NCBI GenBank assembly: GCA_023230795.1
Contig: JALNWR010000133.1
Span: forward strand, 1-7,185
DNA length: 7,185 nucleotides
DNA from: Candidatus Cloacimonadota bacterium
GTDB taxonomy: Bacteria > Cloacimonadota > Cloacimonadia > Cloacimonadales > Cloacimonadaceae
Reading direction: 5' to 3'
Each line of letters opens with the position of its first letter. Positions within the stretch are counted from its first letter, which is position 1. This document shows, piece by piece, positions 1 through 6,066 of the stretch. A program made the position numbers and the translations under genes. The notes under the pieces are model-generated. The model was given only the letters and a program-made list of their open reading frames with translations, was not told the origin of the DNA and made no database searches.

Positions 1-189
1 GGCTAAACCTGAAAACGGCTATAGTGCTGAATTACAACCATATACAGGATTAGCAATTTGGCCGAAATGGCTAAAAAACGCCTGTTTTTGGGGGTAAAAA
101 ATAGCCAAATGGTAAAGATCGGCTAAGTAATTGATAGTAAATGCGTGATATCGTAAGGCGTTTGAAGTCCAAAAATCAGTGTTCATGTA

Positions 190-264
190 AAATGCCGTCC
201 CGGCCTCAAGCCATTGTGTAGATGTCGTTTTGCTCTCTAAAATGTCGTCTTTATGGGACTCGCT
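190..264 (+). repeat. Dimeric ~52-bp palindromic repeat, copy A (partly decayed)
   Basis: Two half-units begin with AAATG at 190 and 240, 50 bp apart. The first half reads AAATGCCGTCCC and then continues with CTCAAGCCATTGTG. It has lost three bases and its hairpin relative to copy B at 588. The second half reads AAATGTCGTC and ends with GGGACTCG. Its stem, GTCTT (247-251) against GGGAC (255-259), still pairs if G-U pairs are allowed. The match to copy B runs over about 75 bp with few indels, so the two are clearly related. No protein is inferred; the element resembles short dispersed intergenic palindromes of the REP type. Confidence 0.75.
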
Positions 265-284
265 TCAGAGCCTATTCAGTGGGA

Positions 285-347
285 TCATTAACATATTTAT
301 CGTTCATTAACAAAGCAAATCTTAGTGAGGCAAAATCGTGTTAATGA
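285..347. repeat. Three copies of TCATTAACA (two direct, one inverted)
   Basis: The 9-mer TCATTAACA occurs at 285-293 and 304-312, and its reverse complement TGTTAATGA at 339-347. The two direct copies start 19 bp apart, about two helical turns. Exact repetition of a 9-mer three times within 63 bp suggests either a protein-binding cluster or a remnant of repeat expansion. No gene starts close by, so an operator role is only a possibility. Confidence 0.4.
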
Positions 348-475
348 GGGGATTTATGACGATCCAAAGCATTTTTCAAGATGAAGATTTGGGCAACGGG
401 GCAAGTATTCGATGATATCGAATAGTTCAAGCTGAAGCAGATAGGGGACTTACAGGTTTTGTGGCCTTCTGCAAT

Positions 476-501
476 ATGGAAATGATTCTTGCAATTGGCT
501 A
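476..501 (+). repeat. Imperfect 26/27-bp direct repeat, copy 1
   Basis: The segment starts with ATGGAAA and ends with GCAATTGGCTA. Both ends recur exactly in copy 2 at 699-725, with small indels and substitutions between them. No coding role is seen. The second copy directly follows the dimeric palindromic repeat at 588, so the two repeat families are interleaved. Confidence 0.5.
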
Positions 502-587
502 CCGGATGAAAAGGGCAGTTTAAAGTTTGGCATTCCCCCATTTTTCACGAGAGCTTGATTGTGGCCTGGTAGGTGTTTGCTAAGCTG

Positions 588-662
588 AAATGCCGTCCCT
601 ATGGGACTCAAGCCATTGTGCGGCTGTGGGATGCTATCTAAAATGTCGTCCCGCTGGGACTC
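588..662 (+). repeat. Dimeric ~52-bp palindromic repeat, copy B (intact hairpins)
   Basis: Two half-units begin with AAATG at 588 and 641, 53 bp apart. Each carries a perfect 5-bp hairpin with a 3-nt loop: GTCCC-TAT-GGGAC at 595-607 and GTCCC-GCT-GGGAC at 648-660. The stems are identical while the loops differ, which suggests that the stem is what is kept. Copy A at 190 has the same order of half-units and the same linker words (CTCAAGCCATTGTG and CTAAAATGTCGTC). This is most likely a dispersed intergenic repeat of the REP-like kind; no transposase is present in the window. Confidence 0.8.
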
Positions 663-698
663 GTTTTGTGCTGTGGCTGGCAATGAAAATGGTAGAGT

Positions 699-725
699 AT
701 GGAAAGATATCCTGGCAATTGGCTA
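699..725 (+). repeat. Imperfect 26/27-bp direct repeat, copy 2
   Basis: This is the partner of 476-501, sharing ATGGAAA at the left end and the exact 11-mer GCAATTGGCTA at 715-725. It lies about 36 bp after the second hairpin of repeat copy B. Confidence 0.5.
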
Positions 726-792
726 TAAGCCCAGGCGGGATGGGGCTTTCCAGGAAATGTCCAGTGAGATTACATTTTAAAAGAAAGTGAAG

Positions 793-861
793 GGATAGTG
801 CTTGGATTTATCCTTGGGTTCAACTGTTCAGTAAAGCTTAAGAGTTCAAACTGGATAGTGC
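793..861 (+). repeat. Paired short direct repeats GGATAGTGC and GTTCAA-CTG
   Basis: GGATAGTGC occurs exactly at 793-801 and 853-861, 60 bp apart. Between them, GTTCAACTG (818-826) and GTTCAAACTG (844-853) differ by one inserted A. The pattern looks like an old local duplication with rearranged order. No function can be read from it. Confidence 0.3.
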
Positions 862-922
862 AGGTAAGTATAAGGAAGGAAGGCTATTGCGGCGAGTCTC
901 AAAAATCTGAGGCAGGTATTTT

Positions 923-1084
923 ATGCTAAAGACCGACCATGATAGCGACTATGTCAACGACCATGAAAAAGGCATAGAGCCGCAGGTGCCTGGCCTTAAA
1001 AGACCAGGGGAAAGTCTTGGCTGGATAGAGGCAGCTTGTGGCACAGCGCTTAAAAGCGCCGCCTACAGTCTTTCAAAGCGTTGA
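923..1084 (+). CDS. Possible 53-residue small protein of unknown function
   Basis: An ATG at 923 opens a 53-codon frame that closes at TGA 1082-1084. A GAGG lies at 909-912, 10 nt before the ATG, which is an acceptable Shine-Dalgarno sequence. The ATG is the first start after an in-frame TGA at 908-910. The peptide begins MLKTDHDSDYVNDHEKG, is acidic near its N-terminus and basic at its C-terminus (SLSKR), and has one Cys. A 9-mer, CGACCATGA, repeats in frame 24 bp apart (934 and 958) and encodes DHD and DHE. I recognise no family. The frame overlaps two small hairpins and lies in repeat-rich DNA, so it may be a chance ORF or a decayed fragment. Confidence 0.2.
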   Translation: MLKTDHDSDYVNDHEKGIEPQVPGLKRPGESLGWIEAACGTALKSAAYSLSKR

Positions 1085-1147
1085 TTCTTTGAAGTCGAAG
1101 CCGGATTCAAGCTTGGAGGATAATGCTGGGCTAAAGTAGCCGGCTTC
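989..1147 (+). other. Run of four potential hairpins, possible structured RNA or leader
   Basis: Four inverted repeats follow one another. CCTGG 989-993 pairs with CCAGG 1004-1008, with an inner CTT/AAG. GCGCT 1046-1050 pairs with AGCGC 1055-1059 around a TAAA loop. TTCAAAG 1072-1078 pairs with CTTTGAA 1087-1093 around an 8-nt loop. GAAGCCGG 1097-1104 pairs with CCGGCTTC 1140-1147 around a 35-nt loop. The last stem is a perfect 8-mer. None is followed by a T-run, so they are not typical terminators. They match no riboswitch or ncRNA that I know, and they partly overlap the weak 53-codon ORF. Confidence 0.3.
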
Positions 1148-1264
1148 AACTCCAAAACCTGAAAACTTCACAACTCGAAAACCTGAAAACCTCAAAACTT
1201 CACAACTCGAAAACCTGAAAACTTGATAACTTCACAACTTCAAAACTTGAAAACCTCAAAACCC
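1145..1264 (+). repeat. Octamer tandem array, about 15 units, consensus SAAAACYT
   Basis: From 1153 to 1264 the sequence divides without gaps into fourteen 8-bp units such as GAAAACCT, GAAAACTT, CACAACTC and CAAAACTT. A diverged unit, TTCAACTC, precedes them at 1145-1152. A 32-bp higher-order period is also visible: the four units at 1161-1192 and the next four at 1193-1224 differ at only two positions. One unit (GATAACTT, 1225-1232) carries a unique change. The array is free of coding sense; an 8-bp period would shift frame with every unit. It sits about 80 bp before the kamD start, so copy-number change would alter spacing in the promoter or leader region. Confidence 0.9.
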
Positions 1265-1276
1265 CCTTTCCGGGAT

Positions 1277-1323
1277 TTTTCTTGACCAAATGCGCCTTGC
1301 TAAAAAGCTCGTAATCAAGAAAA
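1277..1323. promoter_or_regulatory. Perfect 9-bp inverted repeat before kamD, possible operator or leader hairpin
   Basis: TTTTCTTGA at 1277-1285 is exactly complementary to TCAAGAAAA at 1315-1323, with 29 bp between the arms. The right arm ends 23 nt before the kamD ATG and leaves the Shine-Dalgarno sequence free. It could be a binding site for a dimeric regulator, or a leader hairpin if transcription starts further upstream. A TTGACC word lies across the left arm (1282-1287), but no convincing -10 hexamer is at the right distance. The arms are A+T-rich, so chance is possible. Confidence 0.35.
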
Positions 1324-1337
1324 TAATACTGAAATTT

Positions 1338-1341
1338 GGAG
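1338..1341 (+). promoter_or_regulatory. Shine-Dalgarno sequence of kamD
   Basis: GGAG lies 5 nt before the ATG at 1347 and supports that start. The encoded N-terminus and the 518-residue length agree with the family. Confidence 0.7.
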
Positions 1342-1346
1342 TGTAA

Positions 1347-2903
1347 ATGCTTAAACTCGATTTAGATACCAATCTGGTGAGTCGTGCCAGAGCAGCGGCC
1401 ACGAAGATCAGTTCTGATTTTGACTGGCTATTTGATGGCTACAGCTCCGTAACCATTGAACGCACGGTTTTACGGCTGATGGGCATCGATGGTGCCACCG
1501 AAGACGGCAAGCCTCTGCCGAACCTGATCGTAGATCAATTGCAGAGTGCCGGCGCTTTGAGCAAAGGAGCGGCAATCTGGATAGCCAACGCCATGCATCA
1601 TGAGTCGCTTAGTGCTCAGCAGGTGGCAGAAAAGGTGCTGCATGGAGAGCTTCAGCTTACGGCGCTTCCCATGGCAGAGCCGCAAACACTCTATGATCTG
1701 CTGGCCAGCCTGAGCAGTGAAATGTTGGGCAAGATCAAGGCCCAGAAGGCTCAGCGCGAAGATTTTTACCAAAAATACGGTCCTCGCCGCGAGCCTGCCA
1801 TTTACGTGATCGTGGCTACCGGCAATATCTATGAAGACCTGATCCAGGCCAGAGCCGCAGCGCGGGAAGGTGCAGACATCATTGCCGTGATCCGTTCCAC
1901 CGCCCAATCGCTTTTGGATTATGTGCCTTATGGCGCTACCCTGGTGGGTTTTGGCGGCACTTATGCCACTCAGGAAAACTTCCGCATCATGCGCAAGGGG
2001 CTGGATGAGGTTTCCGAGGAAGTGGGGCGCTATATCGGCCTTACAAATTACGCTTCCGGGCTGTGCATGCCGGAGATTGCGGCGATGGGAGCCATTGAAC
2101 GGCTGGACCTGATGCTGAATGACGCCATGTATGGCATCCTTTTCCGCGATATCAATCCCAAACGCACCCTTTTGGATCAATACTTTGCCCGCATGATCAA
2201 CGCCTTTGCCGGAATCGAGATTCAGACCGGAGAGGATAATTACCTCACCACTTCAGATGCTATAGATAAGGCTTATACCGTGACCGCTTCGCAATTGCTG
2301 AATGAAAGCTTTGCTATCAAAAGCGGGGTGAAGCCGCAGAAGATGGGGCTGGGACATGCCTATGAGATCGATCCTGAAAAGGAAAATAGCTTTACTTATG
2401 AGCTGGCGCATGCGCTGCTCACCCGGCAGCTTTTCCCCGAAGCTCCCGTCAAATACATGCCGCCCACGAAGTTTGCCAGCGGGAATATCTACAAGACCCA
2501 TCTGATGGATGCGATGTTCAACTTTGTGGGACAGCTCACCGGACAGGGCGTGCAGCTTTTGGGCATGATGACCGAGGCCATCCACACCCCGCATTTGGTG
2601 GACCGCTCTCTGGCCATAGAAAATGCACAGTACATCTTCCGCGCCGTCAAAGACCTGGGGGACAATCTCGAATTGAGCCCGGATAGTTTTATCAATCGCA
2701 GGGCAAATTCTGTCTTGAAAGAGGCTACGGAGTTTCTGGAGAAAGTGGCTGAGGAAGGGATGTTTGCTGCCATGGCCGCCGGCGCTTTTGCCGAAATCAA
2801 ACGTCCGGAAAATGGCGGGAAGGGCCTGGATGGCGTATTTGAGCGTGATCCTGAATATTACAATCCCTTTATGGACCAGATGAAAAAGGAGCTGGGACTA
2901 TGA
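1347..2903 (+). CDS. kamD: Lysine 5,6-aminomutase alpha subunit
   Basis: KamD is the large catalytic subunit of the cytoplasmic enzyme that, with KamE, adenosylcobalamin and PLP, migrates the terminal amino group of D-lysine or L-beta-lysine to carbon 5 in lysine fermentation. The 518-residue protein has about the length of the clostridial subunit. The TIM-barrel core shows VIRSTAQSLLDYVPYGAT (181-198), GFGGTYATQENF (201-212), NYASG (234-238) and DAMYGILFRD (259-268). Residues I recall as contacting PLP or substrate in the Clostridium sticklandii structure (Arg184, Ser189, Ser238, Tyr263, Arg268, Asp298, Lys370) appear here as Arg183, Ser188, Ser237, Tyr262, Arg267, Asp297 and Lys369, a constant offset of one. 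The ATG follows a GGAG. The stop overlaps the kamE start as ATGA, suiting equal production of both subunits. Nothing indicates decay. Confidence 0.96.
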   Translation: MLKLDLDTNLVSRARAAATKISSDFDWLFDGYSSVTIERTVLRLMGIDGATEDGKPLPNLIVDQLQSAGALSKGAAIWIANAMHHESLSAQQVAEKVLHGELQLTALPMAEPQTLYDLLASLSSEMLGKIKAQKAQREDFYQKYGPRREPAIYVIVATGNIYEDLIQARAAAREGADIIAVIRSTAQSLLDYVPYGATLVGFGGTYATQENFRIMRKGLDEVSEEVGRYIGLTNYASGLCMPEIAAMGAIERLDLMLNDAMYGILFRDINPKRTLLDQYFARMINAFAGIEIQTGEDNYLTTSDAIDKAYTVTASQLLNESFAIKSGVKPQKMGLGHAYEIDPEKENSFTYELAHALLTRQLFPEAPVKYMPPTKFASGNIYKTHLMDAMFNFVGQLTGQGVQLLGMMTEAIHTPHLVDRSLAIENAQYIFRAVKDLGDNLELSPDSFINRRANSVLKEATEFLEKVAEEGMFAAMAAGAFAEIKRPENGGKGLDGVFERDPEYYNPFMDQMKKELGL

Positions 2904-3637
2904 CACAAATCGTAAAACCTTATGGCGATACCCAAAACGACGGCAAGGTCCAGCTTTCCTTTGCGCTGCCGGTGAAGCCCGATGCCCAGGGCAAAGAAGC
3001 CGCCCGGATGCTGATCCTTTCCATGGGATTTGACGAAGCCGAGATCACCTGTATGCGCGATCTGGGCGAAGGCTTTACGCATTTCATCGCTTATGCCGCC
3101 ACTTCCGCCAGTGTGGATGTCTCCAAGATCAAGGTGCGGGTGGTGGAAACTCCGGTGATGGATATGGAGGCTACCGATCTGTATGTGCAGGAGCATCTTG
3201 GCCGTGAAATCACGGTGGTGGGCGCTTGCATCGAAAGCGATGCGCACACGGTGGGCATCGATGCCATCATGAATATGAAGGGTTACAATCACCGTTTTGG
3301 CCTGGAACGCTATCAGTGCTTCAACGCCGTAAACATGGGCGCTCAGGTGCCCTCGGAAGAGCTTTTGGCCAAAGCGCGGGAGCTGAATGCAGACGTGATC
3401 CTGGTCTCACAAGTGGTTACGCAAAAGAACATCCATATTCAGAACCTCACCCGCTTGATAGAGCTCGCGGAGGCAGAAGGCCTGCGGGACAAGATGCTCT
3501 TCATCTGCGGAGGCCCCCGGATCTCGCATGAATTGGCTATAGAATTGGGTTATGATGCCGGGTTTGGCACCGGTACATACTCCACCGATGTGGCTTCATA
3601 CATCGCCATCACGCTAAGCAAGAAGCAGGCCGAGTGA
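2900..3637 (+). CDS. kamE: Lysine 5,6-aminomutase beta subunit (cobalamin- and PLP-binding)
   Basis: KamE carries the adenosylcobalamin-binding Rossmann domain of lysine 5,6-aminomutase and supplies the lysine that holds PLP. In this 245-residue protein the base-off B12 motif DAHTVG (114-119) gives His116 as the likely cobalt ligand. Lys127 in NMKGY, eleven residues further on, matches the PLP-binding lysine; the clostridial pair His133/Lys144 has the same spacing. Residues 1 to about 100 form the N-terminal dimerisation domain of the family. The Rossmann part continues through VILVSQVVTQ (166-175) and FICGGPRIS (201-209) to GFGTGTYSTD (221-230). AAGGAG at 2886-2891 lies 8 nt before the ATG, so it has its own ribosome site besides coupling to kamD. 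Its end overlaps the rseP start as GTGA. Confidence 0.96.
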   Translation: MTQIVKPYGDTQNDGKVQLSFALPVKPDAQGKEAARMLILSMGFDEAEITCMRDLGEGFTHFIAYAATSASVDVSKIKVRVVETPVMDMEATDLYVQEHLGREITVVGACIESDAHTVGIDAIMNMKGYNHRFGLERYQCFNAVNMGAQVPSEELLAKARELNADVILVSQVVTQKNIHIQNLTRLIELAEAEGLRDKMLFICGGPRISHELAIELGYDAGFGTGTYSTDVASYIAITLSKKQAE

Positions 3638-4935
3638 TCTCTTTTCTGCTGATGATCCTGGCCCTTGGGGTGATGATCACTATTCATGAATTGGGTCATT
3701 TTCTGGTAGCCAGAGCTTTTGGGGTGGGTATCGAGAAGTTTTCCATCGGTTTTGGTGCACCCATCGCCGAATATGAGAAAAACGGGATCAAATACCGCAT
3801 AGCCTGGATTCCGCTGGGTGGATATGTGAAGATGAAAGGTGAAGACCCGGAGGATGACTCCGCGGAATATGTCGATCCGGATGAGCTTTTTAGCAAGAAA
3901 GCCTGGTGGAAACGCGCCATCATCGCCTTTAGCGGACCCTTTGCCAATCTCATCCTGGGGATGCTGCTCTTTATCATCGCTCTGATGCTGCCGCAAAAGA
4001 TGGAGGATATCTCCCCCGTGATCTTTTCTGCAGAAGGCAGATGGGCAGAGCATTTTGCGCCCGGAGATTCGTTGATCTCGGTAAATGGGGAAGAGACCCC
4101 CGGCTTCAATCAGTTTCTCATTTCTGTGTATGAAGCCGAAGAATCCAGCATCATTTATCACAGGGGAGAGCAAACGCTGAGCCTGCAGGTGAGCGCGGCC
4201 GAGAAGGATTCGCTGATTCGCAGCCTCAAGCCGGAAGTCTCCACCCGCATCGGGGAAGTCTTTTCCGGAATGCCCGCCTGGCGCGCCGGCCTCAAACCGG
4301 GAGACATCGTCCTGGAAGTGGACAGCGTGGGTGTAAACAATTGGTATGATATGCGCACTCGCATCATCGGCAGCCCGCAGGGCAACGTGCATCTGCTGCT
4401 AAAGCGGGATGAGGAAACCTTCAGCCGTCAGATCAATCTGGAGGAAAACATCGCTTCCGATAATGGCAGGATGATCGGCATCAGCCAGTATCTGCCCATC
4501 ACGCAAACCGTGGTGTATGGCCCCCTGGAGGCAGTGCAGATGGGCGTGATCTCCACCGGAAACTTTATCGTAATGAATTATAAGGGCTTGTTTCAGCTAA
4601 TCAAACGTCCTTCTCAGATCAGGAATAATATCGGCGGGCCGGTTTTGATGGCCTCCATGTCTTCTGAGATGGGCAAGAAAGGCGCTGGCACTCTCATCCT
4701 CTTCTTTGGCTCCATCAGCCTGATTTTGATGATCATGAACCTGCTCCCTATCCCCATCCTGGATGGCGGGCACATAATGTTTTGTATCATCGAAGGCATC
4801 ATCGGCAGGCCTGTGCCCATCCGTGTGCAAGCGGTATTGCAGAGGGTCGGTTTTATGCTGCTGATTGCCTTGATGATCATGGCTTTTTATTCGGATATCA
4901 GCAAGCTGATTTACCGCTTTATATCCACGAGGTAA
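3634..4935 (+). CDS. rseP: RseP-type site-2 intramembrane zinc metalloprotease (M50)
   Basis: This inner-membrane protease cleaves membrane-embedded substrates. In other bacteria these are anti-sigma factors of the envelope-stress response, or leftover signal peptides. The zinc site is HELGH (18-22) in the first membrane segment, completed by the C-terminal NLLPIPILDGGH (369-380) with Asp377. GPFAN (101-105) opens the second membrane segment, and two more hydrophobic segments lie near 352-372 and 404-418. Two PDZ-like units seem present, around 135-165 (GDSLISVNG) and 205-255 (PAWRAGLKPGDIVLEVD). The 433-residue length fits the two-PDZ form. The start is GTG at 3634, overlapping the kamE stop; it places HExxH near the N-terminus, as expected. 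The Shine-Dalgarno sequence is poor, so translation probably depends on coupling. No anti-sigma or sigma gene is in the window, so its substrate is unknown. Confidence 0.93.
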   Translation: MISFLLMILALGVMITIHELGHFLVARAFGVGIEKFSIGFGAPIAEYEKNGIKYRIAWIPLGGYVKMKGEDPEDDSAEYVDPDELFSKKAWWKRAIIAFSGPFANLILGMLLFIIALMLPQKMEDISPVIFSAEGRWAEHFAPGDSLISVNGEETPGFNQFLISVYEAEESSIIYHRGEQTLSLQVSAAEKDSLIRSLKPEVSTRIGEVFSGMPAWRAGLKPGDIVLEVDSVGVNNWYDMRTRIIGSPQGNVHLLLKRDEETFSRQINLEENIASDNGRMIGISQYLPITQTVVYGPLEAVQMGVISTGNFIVMNYKGLFQLIKRPSQIRNNIGGPVLMASMSSEMGKKGAGTLILFFGSISLILMIMNLLPIPILDGGHIMFCIIEGIIGRPVPIRVQAVLQRVGFMLLIALMIMAFYSDISKLIYRFISTR

Positions 4936-4936
4936 G

Positions 4937-6052
4937 ATGGCCTTTAGTTTTGAACTTATCTCCCATAGCGGCAAGGCCAGAGCTGGCAGGATCAGCACAA
5001 ATCACGGGGAGATTCTCACTCCCGTCTTTATGCCGGTGGGCACCCTGGGCACTGTCAAAGCCATGAGCCCTGCCGAGCTGATGGATACCGATGCGCAGAT
5101 CATCCTGGGCAATACCTATCACCTGTATATGAGGCCCGGGCACGAGCTCATCCGCAAAGCCGGAGGCCTGCATCAGTTTATCAATTGGCCACGTCCCATG
5201 CTTACCGATAGTGGCGGATTTCAGGTGATGAGCCTGGCCGCTTTGCGCAAAATCACCCCGGATGGAGTGAGATTCCGCTCGCATATAGATGGTTCGCTGC
5301 ACTATTTTACGCCGGAGTATGTGATGGAAATCCAAGAGGCTTTGGGCGCCGATATCATCATGAGCTTTGATGAATGCCCGCCTTATCCTGCTACCAGAGA
5401 GTATGTGGCGAAGTCTCTCAAGACTACTCTGAGATGGGCCGAGCGGGGGCTGCGCGCTTTTAAAAATCACGAGAACCAGGCGCTGTTTGGCATCGTGCAG
5501 GGCGGCATCTACCCGGACCTCAGAGAGAAATCCGCTCTGGCTCTGATGGAGATGGATTTCCCGGGTTACTCTATCGGCGGCCTGGCTGTGGGCGAAGAAA
5601 AGGAAGATATGTTTCGCATCACGGAGCTTTTGGGCGGCATCCTCCCTGTGGAAAAGCCTCGCTATCTGATGGGAGTGGGCACGCCCAGCGATCTTTTGAA
5701 CAACGTCGCTCGCGGGGTGGATATGTTTGACTGCGTGATGCCTACCCGCAATGCCCGCAATGGCTCCATCTTCACCCGGCATGGCAAGATGATCATCAAA
5801 GCTGCGCGCTACAAAGAGGATTTCAGCCCCATCGATCCGGAGTGCACTTGCTATGCCTGCACCCATTTCAGCCGAGCTTACATCCGGCATCTGATCACGA
5901 TGAACGAGATTCTGGGCATGCGCCTGGCCACCATCCACAGTCTGCATTTTTATCAAGAATTGATGAGCCTGGCCCGCGCTGCCATCCTGGAAGACCGCTA
6001 TGAGGCTTTCCTGGCTGAAATGCTGCCGGTGCTGGATAGGATAGTGGACTAA
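4937..6052 (+). CDS. tgt: Queuine/preQ1 tRNA-guanine transglycosylase
   Basis: Tgt swaps guanine 34 of tRNAs with GUN anticodons (Asp, Asn, His, Tyr) for preQ1, the base-exchange step of queuosine synthesis, in the cytoplasm. The 371-residue protein is full length. DSGGFQVMSL (91-100) gives Asp91 as general acid/base, and VDMFDCVMPTRNARNG (261-276) gives Asp265 as nucleophile. FDECPPY (144-150) and GGLAVGE (214-220) form the base pocket; the AV of GGLAVGE is the bacterial preQ1 form rather than the eukaryotic queuine form. Zinc ligands are Cys303, Cys305, Cys308 and His334. The ATG lies one base after the rseP stop, and GAGG at 4929-4932 serves as a close Shine-Dalgarno sequence. No queuosine synthesis or import genes (queA, queC-G) are beside it. 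Confidence 0.97.
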   Translation: MAFSFELISHSGKARAGRISTNHGEILTPVFMPVGTLGTVKAMSPAELMDTDAQIILGNTYHLYMRPGHELIRKAGGLHQFINWPRPMLTDSGGFQVMSLAALRKITPDGVRFRSHIDGSLHYFTPEYVMEIQEALGADIIMSFDECPPYPATREYVAKSLKTTLRWAERGLRAFKNHENQALFGIVQGGIYPDLREKSALALMEMDFPGYSIGGLAVGEEKEDMFRITELLGGILPVEKPRYLMGVGTPSDLLNNVARGVDMFDCVMPTRNARNGSIFTRHGKMIIKAARYKEDFSPIDPECTCYACTHFSRAYIRHLITMNEILGMRLATIHSLHFYQELMSLARAAILEDRYEAFLAEMLPVLDRIVD

Positions 6053-6066
6053 GCATCTGGATCAGA

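Larger units (their letters stand above)
1..1346. other. Long repeat-rich intergenic region with no convincing gene
   Basis: About 1.35 kb precede kamD without an ORF that looks like a real protein. The longest open frames (about 66 to 77 codons) lie across repeat elements, lack good ribosome-binding sites and read as low-information translations. I saw no tRNA, rRNA, tmRNA, RNase P RNA or recognisable riboswitch. The stretch looks more A+T-rich than the genes downstream and holds several small repeat families, which are listed separately. Such a gap is large for a bacterium whose genes downstream overlap. It may be decayed sequence, a repeat island, or a long regulatory leader; the sequence alone does not decide. 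Confidence 0.75.

Noticed and set aside
341..541. Minus-strand 66-codon frame with six Cys residues
   Set aside because: The Cys pattern is not a zinc motif that I can name, there is no purine-rich ribosome site before its ATG, and it lies among repeats. It is most likely a chance frame.
450..790. Frames on both strands across palindromic repeat copy B
   Set aside because: Their coding potential comes from the repeat itself; the same DNA repeats at 190-264 with indels that would break any frame.
1000..1147. Likeness to RNase P RNA (GGGGAAAGTCTTGG and CCGGCTTC words)
   Set aside because: The two words resemble the P4 strands, but they are only about 140 nt apart, and the other conserved RNase P regions are missing.
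1145..1264. Octamer array as a CRISPR array
   Set aside because: The units are 8 bp and contiguous, with no unique spacers of 25-40 bp and no cas gene nearby.
1258..1280. Weak terminator (CCC...GGG followed by TTTTT)
   Set aside because: The stem is only 3 bp with a bulged A before the T-run, and the A and C tracts come from the octamer array.
1282..1329. Sigma-70-like promoter with TTGACC or TTGCTA as -35
   Set aside because: No good -10 hexamer lies 16-18 bp downstream; TAATAC at 1324 is 21 bp from TTGCTA and would leave almost no leader for the Shine-Dalgarno sequence.
791..1346. Cobalamin or lysine riboswitch before kamD
   Set aside because: I looked for the B12-box consensus and for the lysine riboswitch core and found neither. 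A covariance-model search would be decisive.
1470..5956. Long minus-strand frames opposite kamD, rseP and tgt (e.g. 1470-2180, 3550-4392, 4919-5956)
   Set aside because: They are antisense to well-recognised genes with all catalytic motifs intact, and their translations show no family features.
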